A stretch of 64,000 nt of DNA from SG8-40 sp963792855. GTDB lineage: Bacteria; Pseudomonadota; Gammaproteobacteria; Burkholderiales; Eutrophovitaceae. The stretch spans positions 360,861 through 424,860 of the forward strand of contig CAWBXZ010000003.1 of assembly GCA_963792855.1 (NCBI GenBank), written 5' to 3'. Position 1 is the stretch's first letter. The number at the start of each line of letters is the position of its first letter. The translations under genes were made by a program, and so were the position numbers. Shown here one piece after another: positions 44,158 to 53,793 of this stretch. The notes beneath the pieces are model-generated. The model ran no database searches, was not told the DNA's origin, and saw nothing but the letters and a program-made list of their open reading frames with translations.

Positions 44158-45060
44158 ATGTCCGCGGCGGTGAGCACGGCTTTCGACTTCACCGCCTACC
44201 TGGAGGCGGCCCGCTGGCGGGTGGAGGCCGCCCTGGACCACTCCCTGGGGCCGGAGCGCCCCGAGTCCCTGCGGGAGGCGATGCGCTACTCCCTGCTGGC
44301 CGGCGGCAAGCGGCTGCGGCCCATCCTCTGCCTGGCCGCCTGCGAGCTGGCCGGCGGTGACGCCGAACTCGCCATGCCCACGGCGGTGGCGCTGGAGATG
44401 ATCCACACCATGTCGCTGATCCATGACGACCTGCCCGCCATGGACAACGACGACCTGCGCCGCGGCCGGCCCACCAACCACAAGGTCTACGGCGAGGCGA
44501 ACGCCATCCTGGCGGGTGACGCCCTCCTCACCCGGGCCTTCGAGATGGTGGCCCTGCGCAGCCCCGGGGTGCCCGCCGAGCGGCTGCTGGCGGTGGTGGG
44601 GGAGCTCTCCCTGGCCTCCGGGGCGCCCGGGCTGGTGGGCGGCCAGGTGGTGGATCTGGAGTGCGAAGCCCGGCAGGTGGATCTGGAGACGCTCGAGTAC
44701 ATCCACCTCCACAAGACCGGCGCCCTGCTGCGGGCCTGCGTCCTCAGCGGGGCGCTGGTCGCCGGGGCCTCCGAGGAGCTGCTCTCGGCCTTGCGCACCT
44801 ATGCCCGCGGCATCGGGCTGGCGTTCCAGATCATCGACGACATCCTCGATGTCACGGCCAGCAGCGACGTGCTGGGCAAGACGGCGGGCAAGGATCTGGC
44901 CGCCGACAAGACCACCTACCCCAAGCTGCTCGGGCTGGAGGAATCCCGTCGCCGCGCCGAGGCCCTGGTGGCGGAGGCGAAGGCGGTGCTGGAGCCCTGG
45001 AGCGCCAGGGCGGCTCCCCTGCTGGCCCTCGCCGACTACATCACCAGCCGCGACCGATGA
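44158..45060 (+). CDS. crtE: Geranylgeranyl diphosphate synthase
   Basis: The 300-residue prenyltransferase has the two Asp-rich motifs HDDLPAMDNDDLRRGRPT and FQIIDDILDVTASS, plus GKRLRPILCLAACELAGG and GKTAGKDLAADKTTYPKLLG. It makes GGPP for carotenoids, phytyl chains and quinones. The stop overlaps the ATG of the next gene by four bases. The frame is intact. Confidence 0.9.
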   Translation: MSAAVSTAFDFTAYLEAARWRVEAALDHSLGPERPESLREAMRYSLLAGGKRLRPILCLAACELAGGDAELAMPTAVALEMIHTMSLIHDDLPAMDNDDLRRGRPTNHKVYGEANAILAGDALLTRAFEMVALRSPGVPAERLLAVVGELSLASGAPGLVGGQVVDLECEARQVDLETLEYIHLHKTGALLRACVLSGALVAGASEELLSALRTYARGIGLAFQIIDDILDVTASSDVLGKTAGKDLAADKTTYPKLLGLEESRRRAEALVAEAKAVLEPWSARAAPLLALADYITSRDR

Positions 45061-45603
45061 ACGAGGCCGTCGGCATCCTGGAGGTCCTCGGTGAGATCCT
45101 GTCCAACGGCGTGCTGGCCTGGGGCCTGGCGGCCTGTGGCGTGGCCCAGCTGTCCAAGCTGCTGATCGAGCTGGTGGTGCACCGGCGCTGGCGGCCGGCG
45201 GTGCTCGTCGAGACCGGCGGCATGCCCTCGAGCCATTCCGCCCTGATGACCGGCACCACCGCCGCCCTGGGCTGGGAGCTCGGTTTCGGCGATCCCCTCT
45301 TCGCCCTGGCCGCCGTTCTCTCCTTCATCGTCCTCTACGACGCCAGCGGCGTCCGCCGGGCCGCCGGTCTGACGGCCCAGCGGGTCAACGGCCTGCCCGA
45401 CGGCCTCTGGGACACCCACCCGCAGGCCGAACGATCCGGGCGCCGATCCCGTGCTGCGCCCCCTCAAGGAGAACCTGGGCCACACCCGCGCCGAGGTGCT
45501 GATCGGCAGCCTGATCGGCCCCCTGGTGGCCCTGCCGGGCCTGGCCCTGCTCGGATCGCCCTGGCAGATCGCCCTCTCGGCCGGCTGGTTGCCCCTGGGG
45601 TGA
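45057..45603 (+). CDS. Divergent PAP2-family membrane protein, one frameshift
   Basis: The protein has VHRRWRPAVLVETGGMPSSH and SALMTGTTAALG, then YDASGVRRAAGLTAQRVN. These match the divergent PAP2 family of acid phosphatase/vanadium-haloperoxidase-related proteins (G-G-M-P-S-S-H). A shift near 45,432 (GGG-C-GCC) joins a tail ending LLGSPWQIALSAGWLPLG. About 180 residues, four helices. It lies in the crtE operon, as in other cyanobacteria, and may be involved in lipid or prenyl-phosphate metabolism. Confidence 0.8.
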
Positions 45604-47117
45604 GCGATCCCACCGGTCTGAACGCCGACCAGCAGGCCGCCGCCGCCGCCTTCGACGCCTGGCTCGCGGCCCCGTCGGCGGGCCTGCCGTTCGTGCTGGA
45701 GGGCTACGCCGGCACCGGCAAGACCTTCCTGTCGATGCGGTTCCTGGCCCAGGCGGAACGGGCCGGTCTCTGCTGGACCGTGGTCGCCCCCACCCACAAG
45801 GCGGTGGGCGTGCTGCGCCACCATCTGGCCCTGGCCGCGCTCCAGCCCACCTGGTTCCCCTCCACCATCCACCGGCTGCTGCGGCTCAGGCTGAAGCGGG
45901 AAAGGGATCGGGAGCGCTGCGAGGAGACCGAGCAGACCGCCCTGGCCCTCGAGAATCTGGGGCTGGTGCTCATCGACGAGGCCTCGATGGTGGATGGCGC
46001 CCTGCTGGAGATCACCCTCCGCTGCGCCCATCCTTACCGCACCCGGCTGGTGTTCGTGGGGGATCCGGCCCAGCTGCCGCCGGTGGGGGAGGAGCGGAGC
46101 CCGGTGTTCGAGCTGGCCCGGGCCCGGCGGGTGGCCCTGACCCATGTGGTGCGCCATCAGGGACCGGTGCTGCGCCTGGCCGGCGGCCTGCGGGAAGGGG
46201 CCCTGCCCTGCCGCCGGCCACCGATCCTGGAGCCGATCCGCACCCCGCAGGGGCGTGTCTGCCTGATGGGGCGCGGTGACTGGCTGCCGGCCGCCCAGGC
46301 CGCCCTGCGCCGCAGCGCCGAGGCGGACGATCCCGACCTGGCCCGCATCCTCTGCTACACCAACCGTTCTCTCGAACGGCTGGTGCCGATCGCCCGCAGG
46401 GCCCTGCACGGCGCCATGGCCGACCAGATGCCGGTGCTGCCCGGCGAGGTGCTGATCACCCGCACGGCGGTGATGGCGCCGGCCTGCCGGGAGGGCGACG
46501 CTGCCGCCGAGGAGCCGGATCTGCTGCTCGGCAGCAACCGGGAGCTGGTGGTGCGCGACGTGACGCCCGAACGCTGCGATCTGGCCGATTTCGGGGTCGA
46601 GGCTTCCAGCGGCGCCGCCGTGATCGACACCCTCACCGCCCGTGTCCAGGCGGGGGAGGCCCAGCTGAGCCTGCGCCTGCTGCCGCCGATCGGTACGCCC
46701 CCCCGGGCCTGCCTGGACGCCGTGCTGGAGCGCCTGCGGCAGGAGGCCCGCGAGGCGGGCAAGCGGGAGGGCAAGGCCTTCTGGCGCCGTTACTTCCTGG
46801 TGCGCGACGCCTTCGCGTCCCTGGGGCCGGCTGCTGTGCTCACGGTCCACCGCAGCCAGGGGAGCACCTTCAGCGAAGTGTTCGTCGACGAGGACGTCTT
46901 CTGGCCCAGGGACCTGGCCCTGCGGCGGCGGCTGGTCTATGTGGCCGTGAGCCGGGCCAGCCAGGCCGTCACGCTGATGGCGGGCTCCGCCGAGGCGGCC
47001 GAGAGGGAGCGCTGGGCGCGCTGGCTGAGCGACGAGCGGGAGGGCCGGGCGGACGGAGGGGGGGGCAGCACCAAGGATTTCTTCAGAACAGCCGACCCCC
47101 GCGCTCACCCCGGCTGA
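45600..47117 (+). CDS. RecD/Dda-like superfamily 1 helicase
   Basis: The 505-residue protein has Walker A FVLEGYAGTGKTFLS, a motif Ia TVVAPTHKAVGVLRHHL, Walker B VLIDEASMVDG, RLVFVGDPAQLPPVGE and the C-terminal VLTVHRSQGSTFSEVFVDE and LVYVAVSRAS. These are SF1B helicase motifs. GTG 45600 overlaps the stop of the PAP2-like gene. It is unbroken. The cellular role is likely DNA repair or recombination, but without RecB or RecC neighbours the complex is unknown. Confidence 0.85.
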   Translation: MSDPTGLNADQQAAAAAFDAWLAAPSAGLPFVLEGYAGTGKTFLSMRFLAQAERAGLCWTVVAPTHKAVGVLRHHLALAALQPTWFPSTIHRLLRLRLKRERDRERCEETEQTALALENLGLVLIDEASMVDGALLEITLRCAHPYRTRLVFVGDPAQLPPVGEERSPVFELARARRVALTHVVRHQGPVLRLAGGLREGALPCRRPPILEPIRTPQGRVCLMGRGDWLPAAQAALRRSAEADDPDLARILCYTNRSLERLVPIARRALHGAMADQMPVLPGEVLITRTAVMAPACREGDAAAEEPDLLLGSNRELVVRDVTPERCDLADFGVEASSGAAVIDTLTARVQAGEAQLSLRLLPPIGTPPRACLDAVLERLRQEAREAGKREGKAFWRRYFLVRDAFASLGPAAVLTVHRSQGSTFSEVFVDEDVFWPRDLALRRRLVYVAVSRASQAVTLMAGSAEAAERERWARWLSDEREGRADGGGGSTKDFFRTADPRAHPG

Positions 47118-47252
47118 TCAGCACTAGCATCCACCGAACCGCCATCCCCTGAGGCACCGGGCTGGAGCCGAGTCTGCAGCCTGCGCCCACCCTCCGGCCC
47201 ATCCTCAACGGACCCTCCACCAGCGTCCCTCTCCCCGATCCCTCTCCACGGC

Positions 47253-47570
47253 ATGCTTCCCCTTCAGGCCCAGCCGTCGACCCCGCCAGTCACCGGCTCC
47301 GAGCAGCCTGCCGAGAGGGAGGCCGACGATCGCGCCGGCGACGGGGGGGGTGCCGACGCCCTTTGGATGGACCTGGGTGTCCTGGCGATCACGGCGGTCC
47401 TGGTCACTGGCATCGTGCTGCTACGGCGCTGGCTGGCCCTGCGCTCCCGCCGCCCCCATCCAGCCCTGCCCAGGGAGCGTCTCCTGCCGCTGTCCCATCA
47501 CGACACGCTGCACGATCCCAAGTACCTCGGCCGGATCCTCGAGGACGACGATCCTCCCCTGGGCTCCTGA
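47253..47570 (+). CDS. Single-pass membrane protein, hypothetical
   Basis: The 105-residue frame has a Pro/Glu-rich N-terminus, one helix (LGVLAITAVLVTGIVLLRRW) and a tail SHHDTLHDPKYLGRILEDDD. No family was recognised. The start may also be ATG 47367. It is about 135 bases after the helicase gene. No other gene lies in the 135-base gap. Confidence 0.5.
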   Translation: MLPLQAQPSTPPVTGSEQPAEREADDRAGDGGGADALWMDLGVLAITAVLVTGIVLLRRWLALRSRRPHPALPRERLLPLSHHDTLHDPKYLGRILEDDDPPLGS

Positions 47571-47625
47571 GCCATCGGCCTGAGACATGGGCCTGAGATG
47601 GGGAAGGCCCAGGCTCGTGACCCCG

Positions 47626-48312
47626 TCACACCATCCTCAGCCCCTCGATCCCCTGCCAGCCGAGATAGGCGGCCAGGCCGAAACTGATGGTGGCCACAAT
47701 CGGCTCGGCGTTGTCGAACAGCCAGACCCTGCCCCCTTCCAGCACAGGAAGCAGCCGCTCCCGCCCCAGCACCGCGAGCGCCGCCAGCGGCAGCACCAGC
47801 AGGGTGCCGGTGAGCAGACAGAACACCCCTGCCGACGCCACCTCCAGCGGCGGGTTCAGCCCCGCCTCCAGCAGGCTGGCGGCGGTCTTGGTGTACAGGA
47901 ACAGATCGTCCGGGCTGGCCAGCTGCACGGTCGTGCTCAGGCCCAGGAGCAGGGGCAGGGGCAGGGCACAGAACCCATTCAGCCGGCGCGTCCAGCCCGG
48001 CGGGCCGGACTCCTGGCGGTTGGCCAGCAACCCGTTGAGGCCCAGGGCCAGCAGACCCCCCGCCGCCAGCAGATCGAGACCGGTGCGCTGATCCGTTCCC
48101 TTCTCCATGGTCAGCAGCAGGCCGTGGCCCACGCTCAGCAGCAGCCCCATGGCCGCCATGGAGGTCAGCAGCCAGGCCAGGACGAACCAGCTGCCCCGCC
48201 GGAGGGGATGGGGGCCGAGCAGCAGCAGCAGCAGCAGGCCGATGTGCGGGGGGCTGAAGCTGATCGCCAGGCCGAAGCCGAGGAGTTCTCGCCAGAGGCT
48301 CAGGGTCGGCAT
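47626..48312 (-). CDS. GAP/Sap-like integral membrane protein
   Basis: The 228-residue protein has about six hydrophobic helices, starting LLGFGLAISFSPPHIGLLLL and ending ATISFGLAAYLGWQGIEGLR. The pattern of A-x-S-F-S-P-P-H at the start matches GAP (Sap) family proteins, membrane proteins related to transporters of lipid or peptide export. No substrate can be given. The start is ATG 48312. The frame is intact. Confidence 0.65.
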   Translation of the reverse strand: MPTLSLWRELLGFGLAISFSPPHIGLLLLLLLGPHPLRRGSWFVLAWLLTSMAAMGLLLSVGHGLLLTMEKGTDQRTGLDLLAAGGLLALGLNGLLANRQESGPPGWTRRLNGFCALPLPLLLGLSTTVQLASPDDLFLYTKTAASLLEAGLNPPLEVASAGVFCLLTGTLLVLPLAALAVLGRERLLPVLEGGRVWLFDNAEPIVATISFGLAAYLGWQGIEGLRMV

Positions 48313-48344
48313 CGACGGGGTCCGGGACGCCCCATTGTGGGCCG

Positions 48345-48992
48345 CTAGGTCGCCGGGACGTTCCAGCGCAGCACGGCGCGGGTGCGGCGCTCATGGCCGA
48401 GCACGGAGAGCCCCCCGGTGCCCAGCACCAGCAGCGCTCCTCCGACCGCCCCCAGGCCCAGCCAGGTGCCCGCCAGGCTGCGCAGCAGATGGCCGTGGGC
48501 GAACAGGGCGATCCGGGGAGGTTCCCCGCCGTTGCCGGTCGTGTTGCCGGCGGTGGCCGCCAGGGACAGGCAGCGCTCGATCACCCGCTGGCAGCGCTCC
48601 TGCACCTCGGTCGCGTTCTCCCCGTCCGGGCAGTCGCCGTTCCAGACCGTCCAGCCGGGCCGGGTGCGGTGGATCTCGGCGGTGGTGATGCCCTCGTAGG
48701 CGCCGTAATCCCATTCCTGCAGGTCGTCGCAGAGGTCCACCCCTCCGCCCAGACCGGCCAGTTCGCAGGTGCGTCGGGCCCGTTGCAGCGGGCTGCAGAG
48801 CACCGCCAGGAACCGTTGCCGGGCCAGCACAGGCGCCAGGGCCAGGGCCTCGGCCTCGCCCTCCGGCAGGAGGGGCAGATCGGTGCGGCCCGTGTGGCGG
48901 CCGCAGCGGGCCCATTCGGTGGCTCCGTGGCGGATCAGCCAGAGCTCCAGGGCAGCCTCCGCCTCGCCGCTGTCGGCCAGGACTTCAGGCAC
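48345..48992 (-). CDS. Histidine phosphatase family protein
   Basis: The catalytic LWLIRHGATEWARCGRHTGR gives the RHG motif, with further residues LCSPLQRARRTCELAGL, LQEWDYGAYEGITTAEIHR and ALFAHGHLLRSLAGTWLG (second His). About 215 residues from GTG 48992, which overlaps the end of the acylphosphatase gene by eight bases. Such enzymes are phosphatases or mutases on small phosphorylated metabolites. The substrate is unknown. The frame is intact. Confidence 0.85.
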   Translation of the reverse strand: MPEVLADSGEAEAALELWLIRHGATEWARCGRHTGRTDLPLLPEGEAEALALAPVLARQRFLAVLCSPLQRARRTCELAGLGGGVDLCDDLQEWDYGAYEGITTAEIHRTRPGWTVWNGDCPDGENATEVQERCQRVIERCLSLAATAGNTTGNGGEPPRIALFAHGHLLRSLAGTWLGLGAVGGALLVLGTGGLSVLGHERRTRAVLRWNVPAT

Positions 48993-49239
48993 GGATCTCG
49001 AACCAGTCGCCGCCTTCCACGGCCATCCGGGCGGTGGACACACTGCTCACCCGCGCGGACGGCGGCCCCTGCTCGCACCAGAGCCGCAGCTCATCGAGAC
49101 GGCCGGGTGGCCCCTCGGCCTCGAGTTCCACCGACCCGTCGGGGCGGTTGCGCACCCAGCCCCCGAGGCCCAGGTCGATGGCCCGAAGCCGGCACCCGGC
49201 CCGGTACCCCACGCCCTGCACCCGTCCCCGCACGGTCAT
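48985..49239 (-). CDS. Acylphosphatase
   Basis: This 84-residue protein has MTVRGRVQGVGYRAGCRLRA, the acylphosphatase G-x-V-Q-G-V-G-(F/Y)-R active-site motif, plus LGGWVRNRPDGSVELEAEG, containing the conserved Asn. It hydrolyses acyl phosphates. The ATG at 49239 overlaps the cobB stop. It lies in a run of reverse-strand genes from petH to the histidine phosphatase. Intact. Confidence 0.88.
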   Translation of the reverse strand: MTVRGRVQGVGYRAGCRLRAIDLGLGGWVRNRPDGSVELEAEGPPGRLDELRLWCEQGPPSARVSSVSTARMAVEGGDWFEIRA

Positions 49240-50720
49240 CCGCCAGCGTTCATGGGGCGTGGCCGCCCCCCGGTCGCCGGCCGGGAGGAAACGGCGTTCT
49301 CCGGCGGCCGCGCGGCGCCGGCTGCGGCTGCGGCTGCGGCCAGTCTCAAGGGAATCGCCGGGCATCCAGCCCAGTGCAGATGCAGCCAGCTGGCGTGAAG
49401 GTTCGGGGCTGTCCATCCTTCGATCCGTGCGGGGGATCCCCAGCCCTCAAGGTGCCACAGGGCCTCCGCGCCTGCCAACTCCCCGACCCGCGGCGGGCGG
49501 GGAGCCAGCTGCCAGCGGTGGAATTCATGGCCGCCCAGGGCTTCGCCGCTGCGCACCAGCAGACCGTCGGCGGTGGGCAGGGCGGTGCGGTAGCCGAGGC
49601 TCAGGGGGCCGCGGCGGGAACTGAAGGGCAGCAGTCCCGCCATGGGGTGCACCATCCCGCTGCCATCCTCCAGCTCCTGGCCCAGCAGCAGCAGCCCGCC
49701 GCATTCGGCCACGACCGGCACACCGGCCCGGGCGGCCACGGCGAGGGATCCCAGGCTGCGCCGAGCCGCCGCCAGCCGCGCCCCATGCAGTTCCGGATAG
49801 CCGCCGGGGAGCACCACCGCCCGGCAGTTCGCCGGCAGGGCGTCGTCGGCCAGGGGGCTCCAGGGCATCGGCCGGAGGCCGCAGGCCTGCAGCAGTTCCT
49901 GGGCTTCCGGGTAGCGGAAGTGAAAGGCGGAATCGGTGGCGATCGCCACCGGCAGGGGACCGCCCGCCGCGGCGGACGTGTGTCCCAGTCCTGCCCGGCT
50001 GAGGCACCAGCGGATCGGATCCTGCGGCTCGGGAGCCCCGGCCGGCGGCGCCAGCAGCGGCCAGAGCCGCTCGAGGTCCAGGTGCTCCTCCGCCAGCCGG
50101 GCCCAGATCCGCTGACGTTCCGCCAGGTCGCCGAGCTCCCCCGGAGTGAGCAGGCCCAGGTGGCGCGAGGGCAGCTCCAGGGCGGGATGGCTCGGCAGGA
50201 CCCCCAGCAGGGGGACGCCGATGGCGGCCAGGGCCTCGGTCAGCAGGCGGTGGTGCCGTTCGCTTCCCACCCGGTTGAGCACCACCCCGGCCAGGGAGAC
50301 CCGCGGAGGGCCATGGTCGCGGAAGCCCCGCACCAGGGCGGCCAGGCTGCCGGCCTGGCGGGAGGCCTCCACCACCAGCACTACCGGCAGGCCCAGCAGG
50401 TCGGCGACGGCGGCGGAACTTCCCTCGCTGCCGGCCCCCCGTCCGTCGAACAGGCCCATCACCCCTTCCACCAGCACCCGCTCGGCCCGCCCCCCGTGCC
50501 AGCGGTGACTGCGGCGCACCCATTCCTCCCCGCAGAGGAGGGGATCGAGGTTGCGGCAGGGCCGGCCCGCCACGGCCCCGAGCAGCTGGGGGTCGAGGTA
50601 GTCGGGGCCGACCTTGAAGGTCTGCAGGGTCTCGCCCCGGGCCCGGATGACCGCCGCCAGGCAGAGGCTCAGCAGCGTCTTGCCGCTGCCGCTGCAGGGC
50701 GCCGCGATCAGACAGCTCAT
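49236..50720 (-). CDS. cobB: Cobyrinate a,c-diamide synthase
   Basis: The 494-residue enzyme begins SCLIAAPCSGSGKTLLSLCL (P-loop), then TFKVGPDYLDPQLLGAVAGR and LVEGVMGLFDGRGAGSEGSS. It ends in a glutamine amidotransferase domain with AGVPVVAECGGLLLLGQELE (Cys) and GGHEFHRWQL (His). It amidates cobyrinic acid in cobalamin synthesis. Start ATG 50720. Adjacent to opcA and zwf, as in many picocyanobacteria. Intact, with an Ala-rich tail before the stop. Confidence 0.9.
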   Translation of the reverse strand: MSCLIAAPCSGSGKTLLSLCLAAVIRARGETLQTFKVGPDYLDPQLLGAVAGRPCRNLDPLLCGEEWVRRSHRWHGGRAERVLVEGVMGLFDGRGAGSEGSSAAVADLLGLPVVLVVEASRQAGSLAALVRGFRDHGPPRVSLAGVVLNRVGSERHHRLLTEALAAIGVPLLGVLPSHPALELPSRHLGLLTPGELGDLAERQRIWARLAEEHLDLERLWPLLAPPAGAPEPQDPIRWCLSRAGLGHTSAAAGGPLPVAIATDSAFHFRYPEAQELLQACGLRPMPWSPLADDALPANCRAVVLPGGYPELHGARLAAARRSLGSLAVAARAGVPVVAECGGLLLLGQELEDGSGMVHPMAGLLPFSSRRGPLSLGYRTALPTADGLLVRSGEALGGHEFHRWQLAPRPPRVGELAGAEALWHLEGWGSPARIEGWTAPNLHASWLHLHWAGCPAIPLRLAAAAAAAGAARPPENAVSSRPATGGRPRPMNAGG

Positions 50721-50754
50721 GCGATCGCTGGCGCGGCCGTGGGGAAGGAGCCTT

Positions 50755-52053
50755 TCAGCCTGGCAGCAGAGCCGCCGCCACCGGGGCCGCCGCCGCGAGC
50801 AGAGGGGCGGTGGAGTCATGGCCGCCGCCGAGCAGGCGGGCCATCTCCATCTCCTCGCTCTCCTCCGGCAGGGGCACCACATCTTCCGCCAGTTCCATGC
50901 TGGCCATGCCGCCCGATTCCAGGCGCATGCAGCCGCCGGATTCCGAGCAGAGGATGACGCACAGCGGCGGACGATGCTCCGGTTCGCAGATCAGGCGCAG
51001 GCCGACGATGGCGCCGGGATGGGTCTTGGGCACGCCCATCGGCACGTACATCAGCCGGAACTGGACCGCCACGCCGTCGGTGCGCTCGAATTCCGCCGCG
51101 ATTCCGCCGCCGCTGCCGTTGGGGTCGATCGCATAGCTGGTCACCATGTGCCAGCCGAGCCGGTCGGCGATCCAGGCCGCCAGCAGCAGCCCCTTCACCG
51201 GATGCTCCCCTTCGACGTCGATGTCGAGCTGCACGACATGGCCGAGGGCATCGCGTCGGGACGGCGGATCGAACACCATCGCCAGCGATTCCCGCCAGGT
51301 GCGCAGCCGCAGCCAGTTGAGATCGTTGACGGCCTGACCGGCGCTGATGCGCTCCAGCATCAGGTCGAGGCAGCGGCGCGGCTCCCCGAGGGAACTGTCG
51401 AGCACCAGACGCCGTGGGGGCGGAGCGAGCGCTTCCAGCATCTCGGAGGGTTCATCCAGGCTGCTGTTCCACCACACCCAGCACGGCAGGGAGTCGTCCA
51501 CCAGGGTCTGGATCATGTCCAGGCTCTGCATCAGGGCTCCCATGCCGCCCCGCAGAACGACCACGTCCCCGCAGGCGGCACCGACCCCGCCCTCCTCCGG
51601 CAGGGGGCAGTAGGCCGCCACCAGGGTCTCGAGCGGTTGGCCGGGATCGAGGGTGGGCGCCAGGGTGATCAGCCGCCGCGGCATGTGGGCGCTGATGGCA
51701 CTCTCCACGAACTGGCCGCGCAGATCCTGGCTTCTGTGGCCTCCGGGTTTCTGGCCGATGGCCCAGGCCAGACGGGGATCCATGGGGGCCGTGCTGAGGG
51801 GGAGGTCGGTCTCCGCCACGGCCTTGCGGGCCGCTTCCAGAAGTTCCTTGCTCAGCAGGCCGGTGATGGGACCGTCGACCCGGCCGATGCGCACCATCTG
51901 CTGCTCCAGCCAGGAGGGTTCCCACACCACCAGGGTGAAGGTGGCAGCTCCGGTGGAGCCCTCCAGATCATGGGTCCAGAGGCGCTGCAGATAAGGCGTG
52001 ACCTCCGCGGGCGGCAGATCGAGGGGGGCTTTGAGGGTGAGCTGGGGAGCCAT
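50755..52053 (-). CDS. opcA: OpcA, glucose-6-phosphate dehydrogenase assembly/activator protein
   Basis: The 432-residue protein begins MAPQLTLKAPLDLPPAEVTP and includes FTLVVWEPSWLEQQMVRIGR, VVLRGGMGALMQSLDMIQTL and LLAAWIADRLGWHMVTSYAI, consistent with OpcA. In cyanobacteria OpcA is needed for full activity of G6PDH in the dark and is redox sensitive through its cysteines; there are several Cys here. It is downstream of zwf, 71 bases away, and co-transcribed. Intact. Confidence 0.9.
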   Translation of the reverse strand: MAPQLTLKAPLDLPPAEVTPYLQRLWTHDLEGSTGAATFTLVVWEPSWLEQQMVRIGRVDGPITGLLSKELLEAARKAVAETDLPLSTAPMDPRLAWAIGQKPGGHRSQDLRGQFVESAISAHMPRRLITLAPTLDPGQPLETLVAAYCPLPEEGGVGAACGDVVVLRGGMGALMQSLDMIQTLVDDSLPCWVWWNSSLDEPSEMLEALAPPPRRLVLDSSLGEPRRCLDLMLERISAGQAVNDLNWLRLRTWRESLAMVFDPPSRRDALGHVVQLDIDVEGEHPVKGLLLAAWIADRLGWHMVTSYAIDPNGSGGGIAAEFERTDGVAVQFRLMYVPMGVPKTHPGAIVGLRLICEPEHRPPLCVILCSESGGCMRLESGGMASMELAEDVVPLPEESEEMEMARLLGGGHDSTAPLLAAAAPVAAALLPG

Positions 52054-52124
52054 GGGGTGGGGGAGAGGGAGCGGAGATCGCCGTCGGAGGGGAGGGCTGG
52101 GGAGCTGGTCTCTTCTGGTGTTCG

Positions 52125-53648
52125 TCAGGGACGCCGCCAGATCAGGCCGTCCTCGGCCAGGAGGCCATCGGCGGCGGCCGGACCCCAGGTGCGGGCTTCG
52201 TAGGGGTGGACCGGCAGCTGCCAGGGGGATTCCTCGATCAGCGCCAGCAGGGGGGTGTAGAGCCGCCAGGCGGCTTCCACCTCGTCGCTGCGGGTGAACA
52301 GGGTGGGATCGCCCAGCATGGCGTCCGCCAGGAGCCGGACGTAGCCCTCGTCGGAGGGTTCGCCGAAGGAATCGTCGTAACTGAAAGCCATGTCGACGGG
52401 CCGGCTGCGCATGCCGGAGCCGGGGGCCTTCACCTCGAACTTGAACTCGGCGCCCTCATCGGGCTGGATGCGCAGGATCAGCTGGTTGGGGGTGGGGGCG
52501 CCGCCGGCCGCGTCGAACAGATGCACCGGGGCCTCCCGGAAGGTGAGCACCACCTCGCTGATGCGTTTGGGCAGCCGTTTGCCGGTGCGCAGGTAGAAGG
52601 GAACGCCCTGCCAGCGCCAGTTGTTGATGGCCACCTTCATGGCCACGTAGGTCTCCGTGGTGCTGTTCGCGTTCACCCCGGGCTCCTGGCGATAGGCCGG
52701 CAGGGGCCTGGCCTGGGTGCCGCCGGAGCCGTACTGGCCCCGTGCGCAGCATTTCCAGGGCTCGGCCTCGTTGGCCAGGGCGGCCGACTGCAGCACCTTC
52801 GCCTTCTCGTTGCGGATGGCCTCCGGATCGAAACGGCCCGGGGCCTCCATCGCCGTGAGCGCCAGGATCTGGGTGAGGTGGTTCTGCACCATGTCCCGCA
52901 GGGCACCGGACGACTCGTAGTAGCCGGCCCGTTCCTCCACCCCCACGGTTTCGGCGGCGGTGATCTGGACGCTGGAGATGTAGTTGCGGTTCCAGATCGG
53001 CTCGAAGATCGTGTTGGCGAAGCGCAGCACCAGGATGTTCTGGACCGTTTCCTTGCCCAGGTAATGGTCGATGCGGAACACCTGACTTTCCTTGGCGCAG
53101 GCCTGCACCACCTTGTTGAGGGCCTGGGCGCTGGCGTAGTCGCGGCCGAAGGGTTTCTCGATCACCACCCGGCTGCGCTCCGGATCAGCCAGCAGTCCGG
53201 CTGCCGCCAGGGCCCGGCAGCCGCTGCCGTAGAACTCGGGGGAGACCGAGAGGTAGAAGGTGCGGTTGCCTCGGGTGGCCCGCAGCCGGTCGATGGCCTC
53301 GAGCCGATAGCCGAGGCGCACCAGGTGGTCGCTCTGCTGCAGGTCCACCGGCTCGTAGAAGAGCCCCTGGGCGAAGTGCTCCCAGGCGGTGCGATGGGAG
53401 GCGATCTCCTCGGCCAGGGCATCCGCCATCTTCTCGCGGAACTCCTCGTCGCTCCAGGGGCGGCGGGCGCAGCCGAGAACGGCGAACTCGCTCGGCAGCC
53501 TTCGCTGCCGGAACAGCTCGAACAGCGCCGGGATCAGCTTGCGGTGGGTGAGATCGCCGCTGGCGCCGAAGATCACGAGACACTGGGGCGAGATCACCCG
53601 CTCCTGGCGCAGGCCCACCCGAAGGGGATTGGTCAGGATGGCGGTCAT
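52125..53648 (-). CDS. zwf: Glucose-6-phosphate 1-dehydrogenase
   Basis: The 507-residue enzyme has VIFGASGDLTHRKLIPALFE (NADP-binding G-x-x-G-D-L), FRIDHYLGKETVQNILVLRF (active site) and NLILRIQPDEGAEFKF-type segment NQLILRIQPDEGAEFKFEV. It oxidises glucose 6-phosphate to start the oxidative pentose phosphate pathway. Start ATG 53648. The frame is unbroken across 1.5 kb although its neighbour petH is badly frameshifted. Confidence 0.92.
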   Translation of the reverse strand: MTAILTNPLRVGLRQERVISPQCLVIFGASGDLTHRKLIPALFELFRQRRLPSEFAVLGCARRPWSDEEFREKMADALAEEIASHRTAWEHFAQGLFYEPVDLQQSDHLVRLGYRLEAIDRLRATRGNRTFYLSVSPEFYGSGCRALAAAGLLADPERSRVVIEKPFGRDYASAQALNKVVQACAKESQVFRIDHYLGKETVQNILVLRFANTIFEPIWNRNYISSVQITAAETVGVEERAGYYESSGALRDMVQNHLTQILALTAMEAPGRFDPEAIRNEKAKVLQSAALANEAEPWKCCARGQYGSGGTQARPLPAYRQEPGVNANSTTETYVAMKVAINNWRWQGVPFYLRTGKRLPKRISEVVLTFREAPVHLFDAAGGAPTPNQLILRIQPDEGAEFKFEVKAPGSGMRSRPVDMAFSYDDSFGEPSDEGYVRLLADAMLGDPTLFTRSDEVEAAWRLYTPLLALIEESPWQLPVHPYEARTWGPAAADGLLAEDGLIWRRP

Positions 53649-53754
53649 GGGCGGCGCGTCTGATCTCCTCAGGTTTAACGACCACTCGCCTCTGACGCTG
53701 CATCGCCGCCGCGGGAACCGGCCCGGTGTGTGGATTCTCGGATCGCCGGCCATG

Positions 53755-53778
53755 AAAAAGGCCCGCCGGGGGCGGGCC
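53755..53778 (-). terminator. Rho-independent terminator downstream of petH
   Basis: Read on the reverse strand, GGCCCGCC-CCC-GGCGGGCC is followed by TTTTT. The eight-pair perfect GC stem has a three-base loop, and the T run follows the stem. It starts 15 bases after the petH stop, so it most likely ends the petH transcript before zwf. Confidence 0.9.
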
Positions 53779-53793
53779 GTGGTTTCCTCTGGG

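Noticed and set aside
48393..50957. Forward frame of 854 residues opposite cobB, the acylphosphatase and the histidine phosphatase
   Set aside because: The reverse-strand genes have intact catalytic motifs and overlap one another like an operon. The forward frame is a shadow.
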